Positions 1 to 11,794 of a stretch of DNA of 64,000 nt are shown here, one piece after another. Position 1 is the stretch's first letter, and each line of letters begins with the position of its first letter. The notes beneath the pieces were generated by a model. It saw only the letters and a program-made list of their open reading frames with translations. It was not told where the DNA came from and did no database searches. The stretch spans positions 754,432 through 818,431 of the forward strand of contig NC_033627.1 of assembly GCF_001540865.1 (NCBI RefSeq), in the 5' to 3' direction. The DNA is from Ananas comosus. Taxonomy: Eukaryota > Streptophyta > Magnoliopsida > Poales > Bromeliaceae. The position numbers and the translations under genes are program-made.

Positions 1-40
1 TTTCTATGTGCTACTAATGTTGATATTTTCTTGGCCCCAG

Positions 41-592
41 GCATTATACCACGGGGCACTTCATCCTGCTAAATTATGCTTGATTGCTTGTGTAATACGA
101 AATGGCTTGTTTAGGCAAAGAATACAGCTTAACAGCTTGCAGGTAATCTAGATGATTGTTATAGTAGGCGACTAATATGGTTGCCTACCTTCTTTTTAAC
201 TGCTTAATCAAAGATGTCTTTGTAGTTTTATTGACTTATAATTAAGGTGGAGAAAAGAACATGCTTTTCTATTTGCTTTTTCTGTTTTGACCTGCATATT
301 TATTCCTTATTATGCTGCTAGTGTTCTGACTTTTTATTCTGCTTTTTTTTATGAATATTATAGGTATTATTGATTGATTTGAATTTTAGTTTTTCCAACC
401 CAATTGTTTATTCGATTAGCAAAGAATAGAAATTATGTTACACGATATATAAATTATTATGTATTGACCACATCACAAATACAACCATAAGAAGCTGAGT
501 TGATCTTTTTACCACTTAAAGTTACATTCATGGTTTTTGCTATACAGGGTTATTCTGCTTACATGACTGGTAGCCTATTAAGGCTGCCTTAG
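41..592 (+). CDS. Possible last two exons of an unrecognised gene
   Basis: At the left edge, a pyrimidine-rich tract ending in CAG (to 40) precedes an open 102-base stretch (41-142) followed by GTAATC. A second acceptor (TATACAG, to 547) precedes 15 in-phase codons ending in TAG at 590-592. Joined in phase, the two would encode a 48-residue carboxy end that starts ALYHGALHPAK and finishes TGSLLRLP. I do not recognise the family. The segments are short and could be open by chance or belong to a non-coding transcript; the rest of the gene would lie to the left of the window. Low confidence. Confidence 0.22.
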
Positions 593-2151
593 ATTCTCCT
601 CAGTCAGATTGGACTCAGGTTTGTCTTTGGGACCAGAGAAATATGAATGTTGGTTATGTGGTAGAAATTTGATTTCAACTTAAGACATGCCGTAATAAGT
701 ACCATAGTAAATTGTGCACAAACGCACTATCCGAGGTAAGGTGGAGAACTTTTCTTTATATGAGATACTCCATGTCAAAAATAATTGTTGTTGTACATCT
801 TATGCGTCAGGTCATTCCCACATCTCGACACATCACAGGATAATGTGTAATATATAGTTAGGTGGTAAATGATGCTAGTTTGACTATCTACAGACCTGGT
901 GCTCTTATATTATTTTTAGTAAATTATGAATGATGTTATATATCTGATGATTAAGATAGTTAATTATTTTGTTAAATGGACAAATTAATTGTTCCTAGGT
1001 GGTGGGAAGCAGACCATCGGCTGTTGGATTATAAAATAAAGTTGGCTATATCTGAATAATAATGTTATGTTCAATGATGGACTGCAGGAGTAGCATAAAA
1101 AGTTCTTACTACTGAATGAAAGTTATGTACACTCTGGGTGACAATTGATGTACACTAAATTGTTTAGTAATCTTGGAAAATTTTAATTTGATACAGGCTA
1201 GAAGCTGGATATCTGTCAGATAAATTGAAGTATGCTTGAGTATGCATAAAGTAATATAACAATATATGGAACAAAATATTTAGACTTTTTTTTTTTTAAA
1301 ACACAGGAATTTTTTTTATGTCTTTTACCTTGTATTGGTGACATTATTTCTCTTAATTTGTGTCTCATAGTAAAAAAGACTTGTCCCTACTGATCCTAAA
1401 TATAATATACACCATTGCTTGGTAAATAGTAACTCTCTAGTGGGTCCAAAAAAACATGTATTATAGTATAGTATTTGATATCTTACAAGTTTGTGTTTCT
1501 CATATTTTAGATTTATGGATATGGTACGGATGTAAATCTTCATTATACACATTACTTCTCCTAGCAACTGTAAGAAAACTAGTACCAGATCTAGATTTAT
1601 GCTGCATAATTAATATACAACAAAACGGAGATATGAAATTTGGATAATACAATTTTAAATGACCTATTTTCATTCCAACCTTCATGCATTTATAGCACAT
1701 AAGAAAAAGATGACAATTTGTATACTACTTTTGTTCCGTCTTCTTAACTTATATGCATATGCATTTAGAATTTAGAAATTGTATTTTCTATGAGTATACA
1801 TTCTTGGGATGATAATTTACAATTGCACGTGGAAGTCCTATCTGCGAAATGTATTTTTAAGAATCAATTGTTTAATCTCATCATATTATATTGGTAGTAT
1901 TGTTTTGATTAATCTGTGGATTGGCCTTACATTTAACAAGAAAGATAAGTGGCGGTGACCTTGTGGAGCACCCTTTCATGTGGGCTTACTTTTATTTTTT
2001 ATCTTTCTTTTAACCTCCACTTTCTCTTGTGACCCAGACTAGCAGGCAGATTCAGGCTGGTTGAACATACCAGTTCAATAAAGGAAAGCTGGGTCCTGCA
2101 TATTCAGTTTATGGTACACTGATGGAAGATTATATGATTGTTAGTGTTGAG

Positions 2152-2431
2152 TATAAATATTAAAAACACCGCTCTAGTAGCTTAAGCTTTTGGAGAAAAA
2201 ATATTTGTCTCATTTAATTTAACATGATATTAATAGGAGGTCCTGAATTTAAGTCCTGCCAGACTCCTTACATAATTAATTTTTTTCTATTTAATTCAAA
2301 TCCACGCCTTGAGCTTATCAAAAAGTTTTGAGCCTAGAAATAAGGGGGAGCGTTGAAAATCAAATATTAAAAATGCTGCTCTCTAGTAGCTTAAGCTTTC
2401 AGAGAAAACTATTGTTTCATTTAATTTAACA
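2152..2431 (+). repeat. Direct repeats, possible LTR remnant
   Basis: Two similar stretches of about 70 bases (2152-2224 and 2363-2431) share the order AATATTAAAAA, GCTCTAGTAGCTTAAGCTTT, then TTTCATTTAATTTAACA. Just before the second one is AAGGGGGAG followed by CGTTGAAA, which looks like a polypurine tract next to the start of a copia-type LTR. No coding domain is left. This may be a decayed retroelement end; the class is inferred. Confidence 0.35.
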
Positions 2432-2679
2432 GTTAGGTCTCAACTACTAAAGGTATTTTAGTAAGCTTGAATTCATTAATTTACAAGTGAAGTTAATTTT
2501 CTTCACCTAAAGCTTATAATGATTTATCTTATTACTTTAATATATAACTATTATATAAACAAAGAAATATGTGCTCAACCTTTAAAGAAAATCAAGTGGG
2601 CCCGACAATTTAGCAAAAGGAGAGAAACAGAGTTTTGTCAAAGGTGTGTTTGTAGCATATATTATTCTTCTCCATGTTG

Positions 2680-2775
2680 TTCGCACTAATTGTACTTCCA
2701 GTAATACAATAATATTGTCGGCATAAGTTCGCACTAATTGTACTTTCAGTAATACAATAATATTGTAGGTGTAAG
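2680..2775. repeat. 48-base tandem duplication
   Basis: Two adjacent copies of a 48-base unit beginning TTCGCACTAATTGTACTT start at 2680 and 2728. They differ at only a few bases. The repeat is in non-coding DNA. Confidence 0.8.
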
Positions 2776-5633
2776 CATTTTACTATTAAAATAAAATGCA
2801 AAGGAATTTTGTTTCAGATTTTTGGAATTGCAACTTCCTTTCATATTCATTTCATAGCTAGGGATATACACCTTGGAGGTTGAAGTTTGAAGTACTTTCA
2901 CATTTATTTATTGCCTCAACTTCATTTCTCTCTGTGTATCTCTAGTGCTTTTGCTTCCCTAGATTTTTATTGTAAACACTCAACTTATGTCAGCTTATTC
3001 CAAACAAACCATGATTATTTTATTATTATTTATTTTCACTTTGGTTGTGACTTGTGAATTTATGGATTAACAAATGGTAGATATGATAAACCTTTGCCTC
3101 TTCTGTTCTGTTTAAGTTTTTGAGGTGGTGTAATTTTCCTTACAGTTGATTATGCTGTCCATTCTTTTGTACATGTCATGCTACATTTTCCATCTGTTTT
3201 ATTTTACAAAATTTTATTGAAATTTTTCTTTTTGGTAGCTAAATTTGGTGTTAAGACAGCTTTTTTTAGCGTCTCAAAAAAAAAAATCCTAGTTTTTATT
3301 TCATAACAATTATGATTTCTGATTGACTTGCTGTGCACTTACCTTCCCCTGTATTCTGTATTTTGACTGCTCAGACAGATGGGTTTAGTATATTGATGCA
3401 TATTAATTACTCATGGTTGATTATATTATGGTTTTATTGTTATGTTTTCTTCTTATAAGACATGCCTGGGATTCAGCTAACATACATATTGCTCTTCATC
3501 AGCAAAGAAATAATTATTCAAGCACACTAAACTGTTGTCATTTGCCTTAAAGTCAACGAATGAACTCCGTATATGATACTAATTAACAACTAATGTCAAT
3601 GAGAAGTGGCATAATATATTCAATATTTACAGAAGTTGGAACATCTAAGTTTTCTTCCATGTGAAGTGAAAATTTAAAGCCCACCAGCAATGCAAATCTG
3701 GTCATAAAAAAGAAAAGAAAAGAAAAAAGAATAAGTCCTTTCTGAAAGTCCAGGAAATTTGTGAAAAACCACCACTGCGTCTTAAGATATTGATAATCTC
3801 CAACATCGGATACCTAATCAGGTAACCCACGTGTGGCTTAACAATTGGCATACATATTATAATAATTAGCAGAACTTGATGTTTAATAGCATAGTTTGTT
3901 AGAATAATTTGATACACTAATTATTTGCTGAGTTTATTAGAGGATTTTGGTTTATTAATTATTTGAAAGAATTTTTAGTCCTCAGAAGTTGTCCTTTGGG
4001 ATATTATTTAGGGGTTAACAGCTTTTACAAGCCAGCCGGCGGATCAGAGCCAATAAGGATGGACTTTTGAAAAACCCAGAATCAAGGGGAAAAAAAAATG
4101 GTAAAAGGAATAGTCTCAGTTCAATCCCCTCTCTTGTATTCTTTTTTGTGGTAGTAGATTAGAGGTTCATGTATTCTCAACAACCAATGTGGAATTGCTG
4201 ATAAAAAACTCTCTGGCTTAGTTTATGTTATATCATATATACAGCTAAAAGGTAAGAAAATATAAGGAATCTTATCTTAAGACCTTTACATCATGCAGTG
4301 AACCGGCGAAGATATTGCCGACATCTTAGTTCATCTCCTTGGTTATTTTATTTGTTCTTGAGTCCTTTCGGAAGAATGGGAGAAGAAGAGGTCCTAAATC
4401 TTTATCACATTGTTGTAATCTAAATCATAGTCGTTTGTAGTCTGTTTGTTTTAAAAGCTCCGTATTTAGGGAATTTGTCTGTCACTTTCTACTAATATTG
4501 TGATCATCATCATTGAAGAGAGTGGTAACCAGTTTCAAGATCCGAGAACTTATTTAACGCAAATCTTACATTCCAATGCTTTGGAATCCAAAAGTTATAA
4601 AAAAGTTCTCATTAATTTTAATGAGCATTACGACAGATTGGTTTTCATTTTCTTGATTCTTCTTGCTGGATTAGTTACATCATTCCTTTAAAAGGTTGCA
4701 TTAGTTACATCTTATTATGTCAAGGAGAAATGGACTAAACCAATAGTTTCTCGCTTTTGCAATAATTACATTTTTTTTTTCATGTTTTAATTGTAAAACA
4801 CGGTAATTCCCTCTGCAGTTCATCGAAGGGATAAGAACATCTTATTTTTTCAAAAATGGGACCATGAATTTGTACTCTTTTAAGTTTTAATAAGAATTAT
4901 TATTCCTTTCTTCATTCATAGTAACCCACAATAGGCATCACCATTGCTAATAGCTTCTTGCAACTACCAAGTATGTGATGATAACTTTTGAAGGCCAACT
5001 CAGCAAATTTTGTTTCTGCTACTAATGATTGTACTCAAAAACAGGAGAAGAAGCCTAATTGAGGCTGTGAGCAGAAGCAATGGAACTATGGGTAGGTGAA
5101 TAGACCCTCCCTATGGGGAGACAAGCACCGTGATCACCGGATATGCTACCCAATTTTTTCTCAGGTACTGTAAGGAATTGCAGAACCTCTCCCCACGAAC
5201 ATGCAGACCTCTCTCTCTGTGCTCGTTTTCTTTATTCCCACCAACAGAATTCCTCTACAAATTCATTCTTTTTTCTTGATCGCCAGATCATTGACTTCTC
5301 ACTCTTTCTATCCAATCCTCTCTTTAAAGTTATTCTGGGTTCACACTAATCATGAATGAGATCATATTCCAATCATTTAGCCAACATCTAGGTAAGTGGG
5401 TTTTGGGAATTAGTCATCATGTTATCTACCCACAAGAAGTTCTAAATTTAATTATTTCTGAATATTTTATTCATATCATTGCAGATACTCAGAGCCCAAT
5501 GAGTTGTATCGCCAATTCAAACCTGCCGTGGACTCGAAATCTTTAATAGTGATGAATAAAGAATTCACAACTATTGTTGAGGTGAGTGCAAGTCAAACTT
5601 GCTAACTTTTGCAACATTGTCCAAGGAGATGCA

Positions 5634-5641
5634 TATAAATA
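5634..5641 (+). promoter_or_regulatory. TATA box of the RSL-type bHLH gene
   Basis: TATAAATA lies 86 bases before the first in-frame ATG of the bHLH gene. A start site about 30 bases further down would give a 5' leader of roughly 60 bases. It is the only good TATA match just upstream. Function is inferred from position. Confidence 0.45.
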
Positions 5642-5726
5642 ACCAATGAAGAGCTTGCCTATTGAATTATCAAGCTAATACTTGACAACAACACTTCTCG
5701 AACCAAAGTTACCTCCCTCCAATCCA

Positions 5727-7097
5727 ATGTCTTATGAAATGGAGCCTACAAAAGTGGTTTCAGAGATCAATTGGAGCTCATACAGTCCGTCAATGCAATC
5801 TGAGTCTGAAATAATGGCCCAACTGCTTGCCCCATTCCCTTTTCAGTGTGAGCCAGATAACCCAGATTTGGGCTTCGGAGCCCCATCATTCTTCTGGTCT
5901 GGTCATGCTACCGAGTCATACTATTGTTCTGAGAATTCCAACCCTAATGTGTACTATCTGTCTCAAGGAGAAGTTAGTCTTAGTGGTAGTACTAGTAATA
6001 GTAGTTTCATTCTACCCTCTTCTGTTTATGAGAGCTGTTATGTAAATGGCTCGAATGTGGCCCTCGGGATCAATACTTGCTCGGAACCAATAGATTTAAA
6101 CCCTTTATATGGTGAAGAATTCATTGACCTCTCTGAACAGACGACTCAACCCAAAAGAAAGTTTCCTAGTGTTGAGGAAGAGAACTTTGTGGATCATGGC
6201 GAATTTGACAGCACTGCTGTGAGTACTAAGAAGAAGGCTCGGGATTCTGAGAAAGTAAGTATAAGGATATTCAACCTTATGTCTAAGTGCTTTTAGACCA
6301 TTTAATACATTTTATGTCAATATTTAATGGTATGGTGAAAATGCAGGTTCAAAGTGCAAAGAAGGGAGAAGTGAAGAGAACTGCCAATAGCATTCAAAGC
6401 GGAGATGATGAGGCTTTGCATGGGCAAAGCTGCAGTAGCTACGGCTCTGATAATGATTCAAATGCTTCTCAAGAGATGAATGGAGGTGGGAGCACAAGTT
6501 CCTGCTCTAAAGGGTCTTCTGTCCTTAACTTGAGCGGCAAAACTAGGGCTAATCGTGGGTCGGCAACCGACCCTCAAAGCCTCTATGCAAGGGTACTGGT
6601 TTTTATCTCTATCACTATAAAGTTAGATTTGCTAGCTCTTCAATTATCATGTTCTCAAGCTGTTATTATTTGAATGCAGAAAAGAAGGGAAAGAATCAAT
6701 GAGAGGCTGAGAATATTACAAAATCTTGTTCCTAATGGAACCAAAGTAAGCGTTTAAGGTGACCTTTTGGTGCAGTCAAAATTGTTTAACAAGAAATGTG
6801 GATGGCTAAAGGATGGTTTTGTCTTTACAGGTTGATATCAGCACAATGCTCGAAGAAGCTGTCAATTATGTCAAGTTCTTGCAACTACAAATTAAGGTAA
6901 GAGTTTATTTCATACTCCTATGTGAAATTCTATTGCATCATAAGTTCGCGAAGAGAGTGCAATACTGATGTGAATCTAATCTTTGTTTATTTTTAATACA
7001 GCTCTTGAGCTCGGATGAACTATGGATGTATGCTCCTATAGCTTACAATGGGATGAACATTGGGATTGATTTAAAAATGTCTCCATCTCAGCAATGA
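5727..7097 (+). CDS. RSL: RSL class II-type bHLH transcription factor (ROOT HAIR DEFECTIVE 6-LIKE)
   Basis: Predicted 333-residue nuclear transcription factor. Exons: 5727-6254, 6347-6592, 6680-6745, 6831-6896 and 7002-7097; all junctions are GT-AG and in phase. The amino half is acidic and Ser-rich. Then come the basic region and helices (about 244-303): ARKRRERINERLRILQ, NLVPNGTKVDISTMLEEAV and YVKFLQLQIKLLSS, followed by the tail DELWMYAPIAYNGMNIG. The wording RERINERL, VDISTMLEEAV and LLSSDELW is that of RSL class II (RSL2-RSL5), not of class I (RHD6/RSL1), which has RERISERL. Known class members drive root-hair growth downstream of RHD6; this role here is inferred. The His/Glu/Arg (H-E-R) DNA-contact pattern is changed in the family: the domain has R-R-E-R-I-N-E-R. 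The start could also be the ATG at 5739, which opens MEPTKVVSEINWSS and is more like relatives. Confidence 0.9.
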
Positions 7098-9007
7098 AGG
7101 TGAAATCTGTGTACTGAATGGAGAAAAAGGCGGCGGGAGGAGCTCCATTGTAAATAAGTCTTCTTACACATCACCTTAAGGAACAACTGCTTGAATGTAA
7201 TGGGGTTATCATCAATAAGCCACTCTGGGTGGTAATCCTTAAGAATACATGATTCGGATCAAATTCTTTTCCTTTTACTTTTCCCAAAAAAGTTACAGTA
7301 GAGAACTGGTTGATCACCTGTATAGATTTGTATCAGATGAAGTCCTCAAATTTACACATGAAATGTGTGTAACAAGGAAAGGCAGTTTGTAATAGGCCTC
7401 ATATATACTAGATTACTGTGATTTCCTTCTCCAGTAAAATTTAGCATTTTGACTCACATGCTTTTGTTTAGCTACTTGTTTCACATGAAGGCAATGTGGC
7501 ATACAATATATATATACGGTCCAATCTACAAGTTGGCATTACATGTCTTTGGAGATCAATAAAGCAAAGAGGAAAAATAGTTTGACATATGTACTCTGTT
7601 AAATCCTGTAAAATTATATCTATGGCGCTTTTTTTATTGCTATAATTGTTCGAATTGTAATCTTCTCTCAGTTCTCTGACAGGCGAAAATGCTTTTTCTC
7701 TTCTCCATTCTGTGTCTCCAATTTTCTCTTGTAACGACTTTTGTGTCCAACTTATTTTCGATGACTTTTTCCTGAATCTTCTTTTCTCGTGGGACATTTT
7801 TAGAGCTTGTATTGAAAAATTAAAATGTGAAGTACGTTGCACATATCATACCTGTTATTGGATAATGATGGAATATATATCTAACTTATAATTGGATAAT
7901 AGTGAAATATTTTATCTTGTTTTTGTTTTTTCCTCTAGACCTTAATTAATGGCTTTTTTTTTCTCTTGCCACACCTAACCCAATTCTCTATTTTCATGTA
8001 TTTTGTGTGAGGCTAAGCCATGCATGCTTGGGACGTGATTATATATTGACTATAGAGATTTGAACCAACTTTGGTTGTTTATTTAGAAATTATTTTATGT
8101 CTTTTTTTAATTGAGAAGGATTAGATTCGCTGCACGGACCAAAATTTTATTTTATTTTTTTTTCCACCAGCCATACATGATTCTTGTGCATTTATAAATT
8201 AAAGAAGCATGATAAAATAATGGTAAACATATTTGGAGAACCCCTCAACTCTAGAACATTTTGAAATGGCCCCATCAACTTCATTTTTATTTTTTATTGA
8301 TTCTTTAGAATTCAGCCATTTCAGTCAAATAAATCATGAATTTTATCAAATAATCTATGATTTATCAAATCAGAAGAATTAATGGCTAACAGCTAGTAAA
8401 CCCATCATGTTTAACAAAATTTTAACTTAACTAATTAGCAAACTTCATATTAAAAAAAAAACTTGAAGGTAATGGAGGTGCCAATCAAAAAAATAAAAGT
8501 CGAGACGCCTATTTCAAGATTGCACATAGTTGAGGAGGCCTCCATACATTTTTACCTAAAATTATTTGATGCCATTTGGTTTTAAGTAATTATCAATTAC
8601 CTCTTATAGATTTGTCACCGAAAGGTATAATTTTCTTTATTTATTCCTCATTCCTTCAAAAACAGAATCTATACCAATAATATGTATTATTGTTATTATT
8701 ATTTGTATTATTTCTCTGTTTTACCATTTATGACTCACACCCTGAGAAGTTTTGTATTTGTACTGCAACACTCCCTGGGGGGATAAGCCATGCATGTTTG
8801 CTCGCGATTGCATATATATTTAGTCATTAATTAGCTTAAGATAAGGGTGGCAACTTTATCTCCATATGTAGTACTTTTATTTATGCGTTTGATAAAAAGA
8901 TTAGATTCGAAGCACAGATTCACAGAACACGATAAAGTCGTAGTATAATAATATGGTCCTATGTTTACATATGATATATACAAAATAGTTTAAAGTTATA
9001 GTATCAA
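7098..9007. other. bHLH 3' untranslated region and intergenic DNA
   Basis: The first few hundred bases are the likely 3' untranslated region of the bHLH gene. The rest is AT-rich with one MITE-like element (8222-8556). Open frames such as that at 7468-7842 on the minus strand show no recognisable domain and are read as chance. Confidence 0.6.
8222..8556. mobile_element. MITE with terminal inverted repeats, family A copy 1
   Basis: The left end reads GGTAAACATATTTGGA then GAACCCCTCAACT. The right end, read on the minus strand, is GGTAAAAATGTATGGA then GGCCTCCTCAACTATG. The element is about 335 bases, AT-rich and without coding capacity. The same end sequence recurs at 27619-27863, which supports a mobile, non-autonomous DNA transposon. 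The superfamily is not clear from the ends. Confidence 0.6.
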
Positions 9008-9079
9008 ATCAGAGTGGCGCAGCGGAAGCGTGGTGGGCCCATAACCCACAGGTCCCAGGATCGAAACCTGGCTCTGATA
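9008..9079 (+). tRNA. tRNA-iMet: Initiator tRNA-Met (CAT)
   Basis: A 72-base gene with a perfect 7-bp acceptor stem (ATCAGAG / CTCTGAT) and discriminator A at 9079. The anticodon stem GTGGG/CCCAC closes a loop CCCATAA, with anticodon CAT at 9040-9042. The internal promoter boxes are visible (GTGGCGCAGCGG; GGATCGAAACC). It starts with A and has no intron after the anticodon; plant elongator tRNA-Met genes normally carry an intron, so this is the initiator type. T runs downstream (from about 9107) can end polymerase III transcription. It supplies the methionine tRNA that starts cytosolic translation. Confidence 0.96.
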
Positions 9080-9083
9080 TTCA

Positions 9084-9450
9084 AGAGTGGCTTCCGATGT
9101 TTTCCTTTTTTTTTCAGCATTACTTTTTCCTAAACTTAATTCTAATTTATGATCTCCGACATTATTTTTTCTAAACTACTTTATGATCCTTATTCAGGCA
9201 TAAACTTTTTTCTTTTCTAAAGCAATTTATGATTCTTACATAAAGAAAAGAGTGGCTTCGGATGTTATCATTTTTTTTCTAGACGTATTTATGATCTCTG
9301 GCATTACTTTTTCCTAAACTTAATTCTAATTTATGATCTCGGACATTACTTTTTTCTAAACTAATTTATGATCCTTATTCAGGCATAAACTTTTTTCTTT
9401 TCTAAAGCAATTTATGATTCTTATATAAGGAAAAGAGTGGCTTGGGACAT
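9084..9450 (+). repeat. Imperfect tandem repeats downstream of tRNA-iMet
   Basis: Units start with AGAGTGGCTT at 9084, 9249 and 9434. The first two are about 165 and 185 bases and share long blocks, including TTTATGATC, CTTATTCAGGCATAAAC and CTAAAGCAATTTATGATTC. Each unit also holds shorter internal echoes of TAATTTATGATC. Non-coding. Confidence 0.75.
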
Positions 9451-9780
9451 TGCTTTTAAAACCAATTTATGATCCTTATATTAAGAAACAGAGTAAATTG
9501 ATCCTAATTAAAGAAACAACGTTTCTTCTAATTTATGAACCTATATTATATTCAGATTTTAAAAGCAATTTATCATCCTTATATTCATATTCAAAACTAA
9601 TTTGTGATCCCTATGTAAAGAAACTTAAGTTCCTTCTAATTTATGAACCTATATCATATTCAGATTTTAAAACAATTTATAATCCTTATATTCATACTCT
9701 ACACATATAGTTCTAAAGAAACAAAGATTTTACTAATTTATGACCCTATGTTATATGCAGATTTTACAAATACTTATAAT
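9451..9780 (+). repeat. Second cluster of short AT-rich repeats
   Basis: A further unit of about 110-120 bases is repeated: CTTCTAATTTATGAACCTAT, then ATTCAGATTTTAAAA, then CCTTATATTCATA. Copies begin near 9525 and 9640, with a partial one near 9730. It shares the TTTATGATCC word with the cluster before it, so both probably grew by slippage or unequal exchange. The open frame across 9450-9710 is a by-product of the repeat. Confidence 0.65.
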
Positions 9781-9932
9781 AATGAGTCCAACATTTCTTG
9801 TGCAACATAGATAGTTAAAAGCATTCCAAAAGCATAAAGAAAGCTCATATGTCCAGTGGATGAAATAAGCATAAAGTGCACACCAGCAAAAGCAAAGATA
9901 CTATCGGTAGCATCAAAGTTCCTGCCATCCAA

Positions 9933-11794
9933 TCATGCGATCAGAAACCTACATCGGCCATAACCTGCGAGAAAACACAATGAATCAATTAAAATAGCCA
10001 TAAAATATCAAGAACAGATCAAAGCTATCATGAACTCTTGCTGAGAACAATTTCTGATACTTTTAAGCTGCAGTTTTAGATGAAATATACATCTGTGAAC
10101 CTTCAAAGATGAGTTATAGATGACTAGGTATGTAAAAACGAGTGCTCATTATGTTTTCTGAAATCAAAACGCTTTCGAAATTTCGTAGACATATAAATCT
10201 CTTAATCAGATGCATGCTGAAAAGAAGATTTTTTTTTTTTTTTTGAGACAATGTTTGTTTTAGTAAGACTATTAACACAAATCTGGTACAAACAATCACT
10301 GAAGCCTACAGACAAACAAACCCGCAATTTGTCAAAAAGTATAGAGGATATATCTATTTGCAAACTGTAATTTTCAACATGTAATATATACGGACAAAGC
10401 AATGTAGTTTCACATAAACTAGGGTAACCCAAACAATAGGCACGCATGCATATATTGAATATGGATAAGGGTAATGATATAAATTCGAAAGCATTTAACC
10501 GGTTAACTATAGAACAGGCACAACCGCAGAATCTAAGAGTGAAAGGTAAGAGAAGATAATGTCCAGTACTTGGATCTGTAGTGACGACTATTGCGGTATC
10601 GCCGAAGCTGCAGCTACCTCCTTCATATTTTGCCATCTGCCAATAACTATTGAAAGCATAGGAAGCGTGGGCGGCGACTGTATCAGGATAATAGCAGTGC
10701 CCGCCCCGCCTAATCTCCTCGCAGTCGGCCCCACCCTCCCCGCAAGCATAGTCCATTGCCTCTTGCAACTTGTCGGTCGGTACAGTTGGTTTAGCCACGC
10801 ACCACAGCCTCATTGTGTGCGCTTCCCCGTTATGAGGACACAGTGATGGCGATGGTGGGAACGCAGATGCAGTTGGGGCTTTTACGGGGGGTTTTGTTCG
10901 GTGCACATGAGGTGTTCGTCGTGGATTGTGAACCAACGCAGGAGGTATTGCAGGGGAAATGAGCGGGGAGGTAGGAGGTATTGCAGGGGAAGTGAATGGG
11001 GAAGGAGTTGGGCCTAAAGGGATTTCCGACGGAGAGGCGCTGGGCACGAAGGAGAAGGAAGAATCGGGCACCGGCGCAAATTGGATCGGCGAGGGGCTTT
11101 TACGATTGATAGGGTTTGAGGGGAAGCTCAAAGAAGATAACAACACTCTCTTCTTGGGTTTCGCTTCTCGCATTCGAGCAGTGTCTCTAACCAAAGCACT
11201 CTGCGGTGGGTCAATTAGATGAGCCAAGTCGGAATCTCGTAGAAACCTCAGAAGAGGGTGCAGTACATCTCGAATGCTAACACTTCGGCGAAAGCAATCG
11301 GAGGATACGGAAACATGAACTTCAATGTTTGGCACTAACCCCCATCTCACAAGGGAAAAGTAGAGATTTTCAAGTGAGGGCAAAACCAATCCCCATTGGT
11401 GTTCATGGTTCCCGTTGCAGAGAACACCTTTACCCACTACAATGGCGGGGATTGCGGGGTAGTGGAGGAGGGGGACTACATGGGTTTTGAGCCAGTTTTC
11501 AGCTCCCAACACGCTTGAGGACACTACAAAAAGCTCGGATTCATTGAGAATGGCGGTAATGGGAAGTGGGTATTTTGCGTGAGGAGGAGGAGATTCATGA
11601 AATGTGCTTTGTTCATGGGGGTTTACAAGCTTAGTAATCTCTTCACCTGCATCTTTAACACAAAAGAGGTAACATTACAGGAAAGTGAGAGACATTACTA
11701 GGGATGTAGAGGGTTTGGGGAGCGTACCAGTGAGGGTTACGAGAGGGGCGAGAGAGAAGATGAGGTAGAGGTAGGAGAACTCCATTAGAAGCAT
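9933..11794 (-). CDS. X8/CBM43 protein with a degenerate GH17-like N-terminal region
   Basis: Predicted 391-residue secreted protein. Exons, in gene order: 11794-11728, 11646-10570 and 9964-9933. The first exon encodes a short signal peptide (MLLMEFSYLYLIFSLAPLV). Residues about 50-150 resemble part of a GH17 glucan endo-1,3-beta-glucosidase barrel (ENWLKTHVVPLL, AIVVGKGVL, LPSLENLYFSLV). A Pro/Ser-rich linker follows (about 195-295), then a full X8 domain (about 303-386) from LWCVAKPTVPTDKL through CYYPDT, GGSCSFG and DPSYGRC. X8 domains bind beta-1,3-glucan (callose). The GH17 part is too short for a complete barrel, and VGNEVL, which holds the acid catalyst, is VGKGVL here, so enzyme activity is unlikely. 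A role in the wall or at plasmodesmata is inferred. There is no hydrophobic GPI-type tail. The gene is divergent from CTU2. Confidence 0.87.

Larger units (their letters stand above)
593..5630. other. Intergenic AT-rich region
   Basis: No convincing gene is visible here. All open frames are short and have no family signature. The stretch holds T and A runs, a 48-base tandem duplication (2680-2775) and a possible retroelement LTR remnant (2152-2431). A GTGAGT donor-like site at 5581 follows a stretch that could be an untranslated first exon of the bHLH gene downstream, but nothing else supports this. Confidence 0.6.

Noticed and set aside
10202..10569. Extension of the X8 frame into a 440-residue protein
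   Set aside because: The extra residues after DPSTGHY come from reading through an intron. The donor after GATCCAA (10569) and the acceptor at 9965 give the normal X8 ending DPSYGRC.
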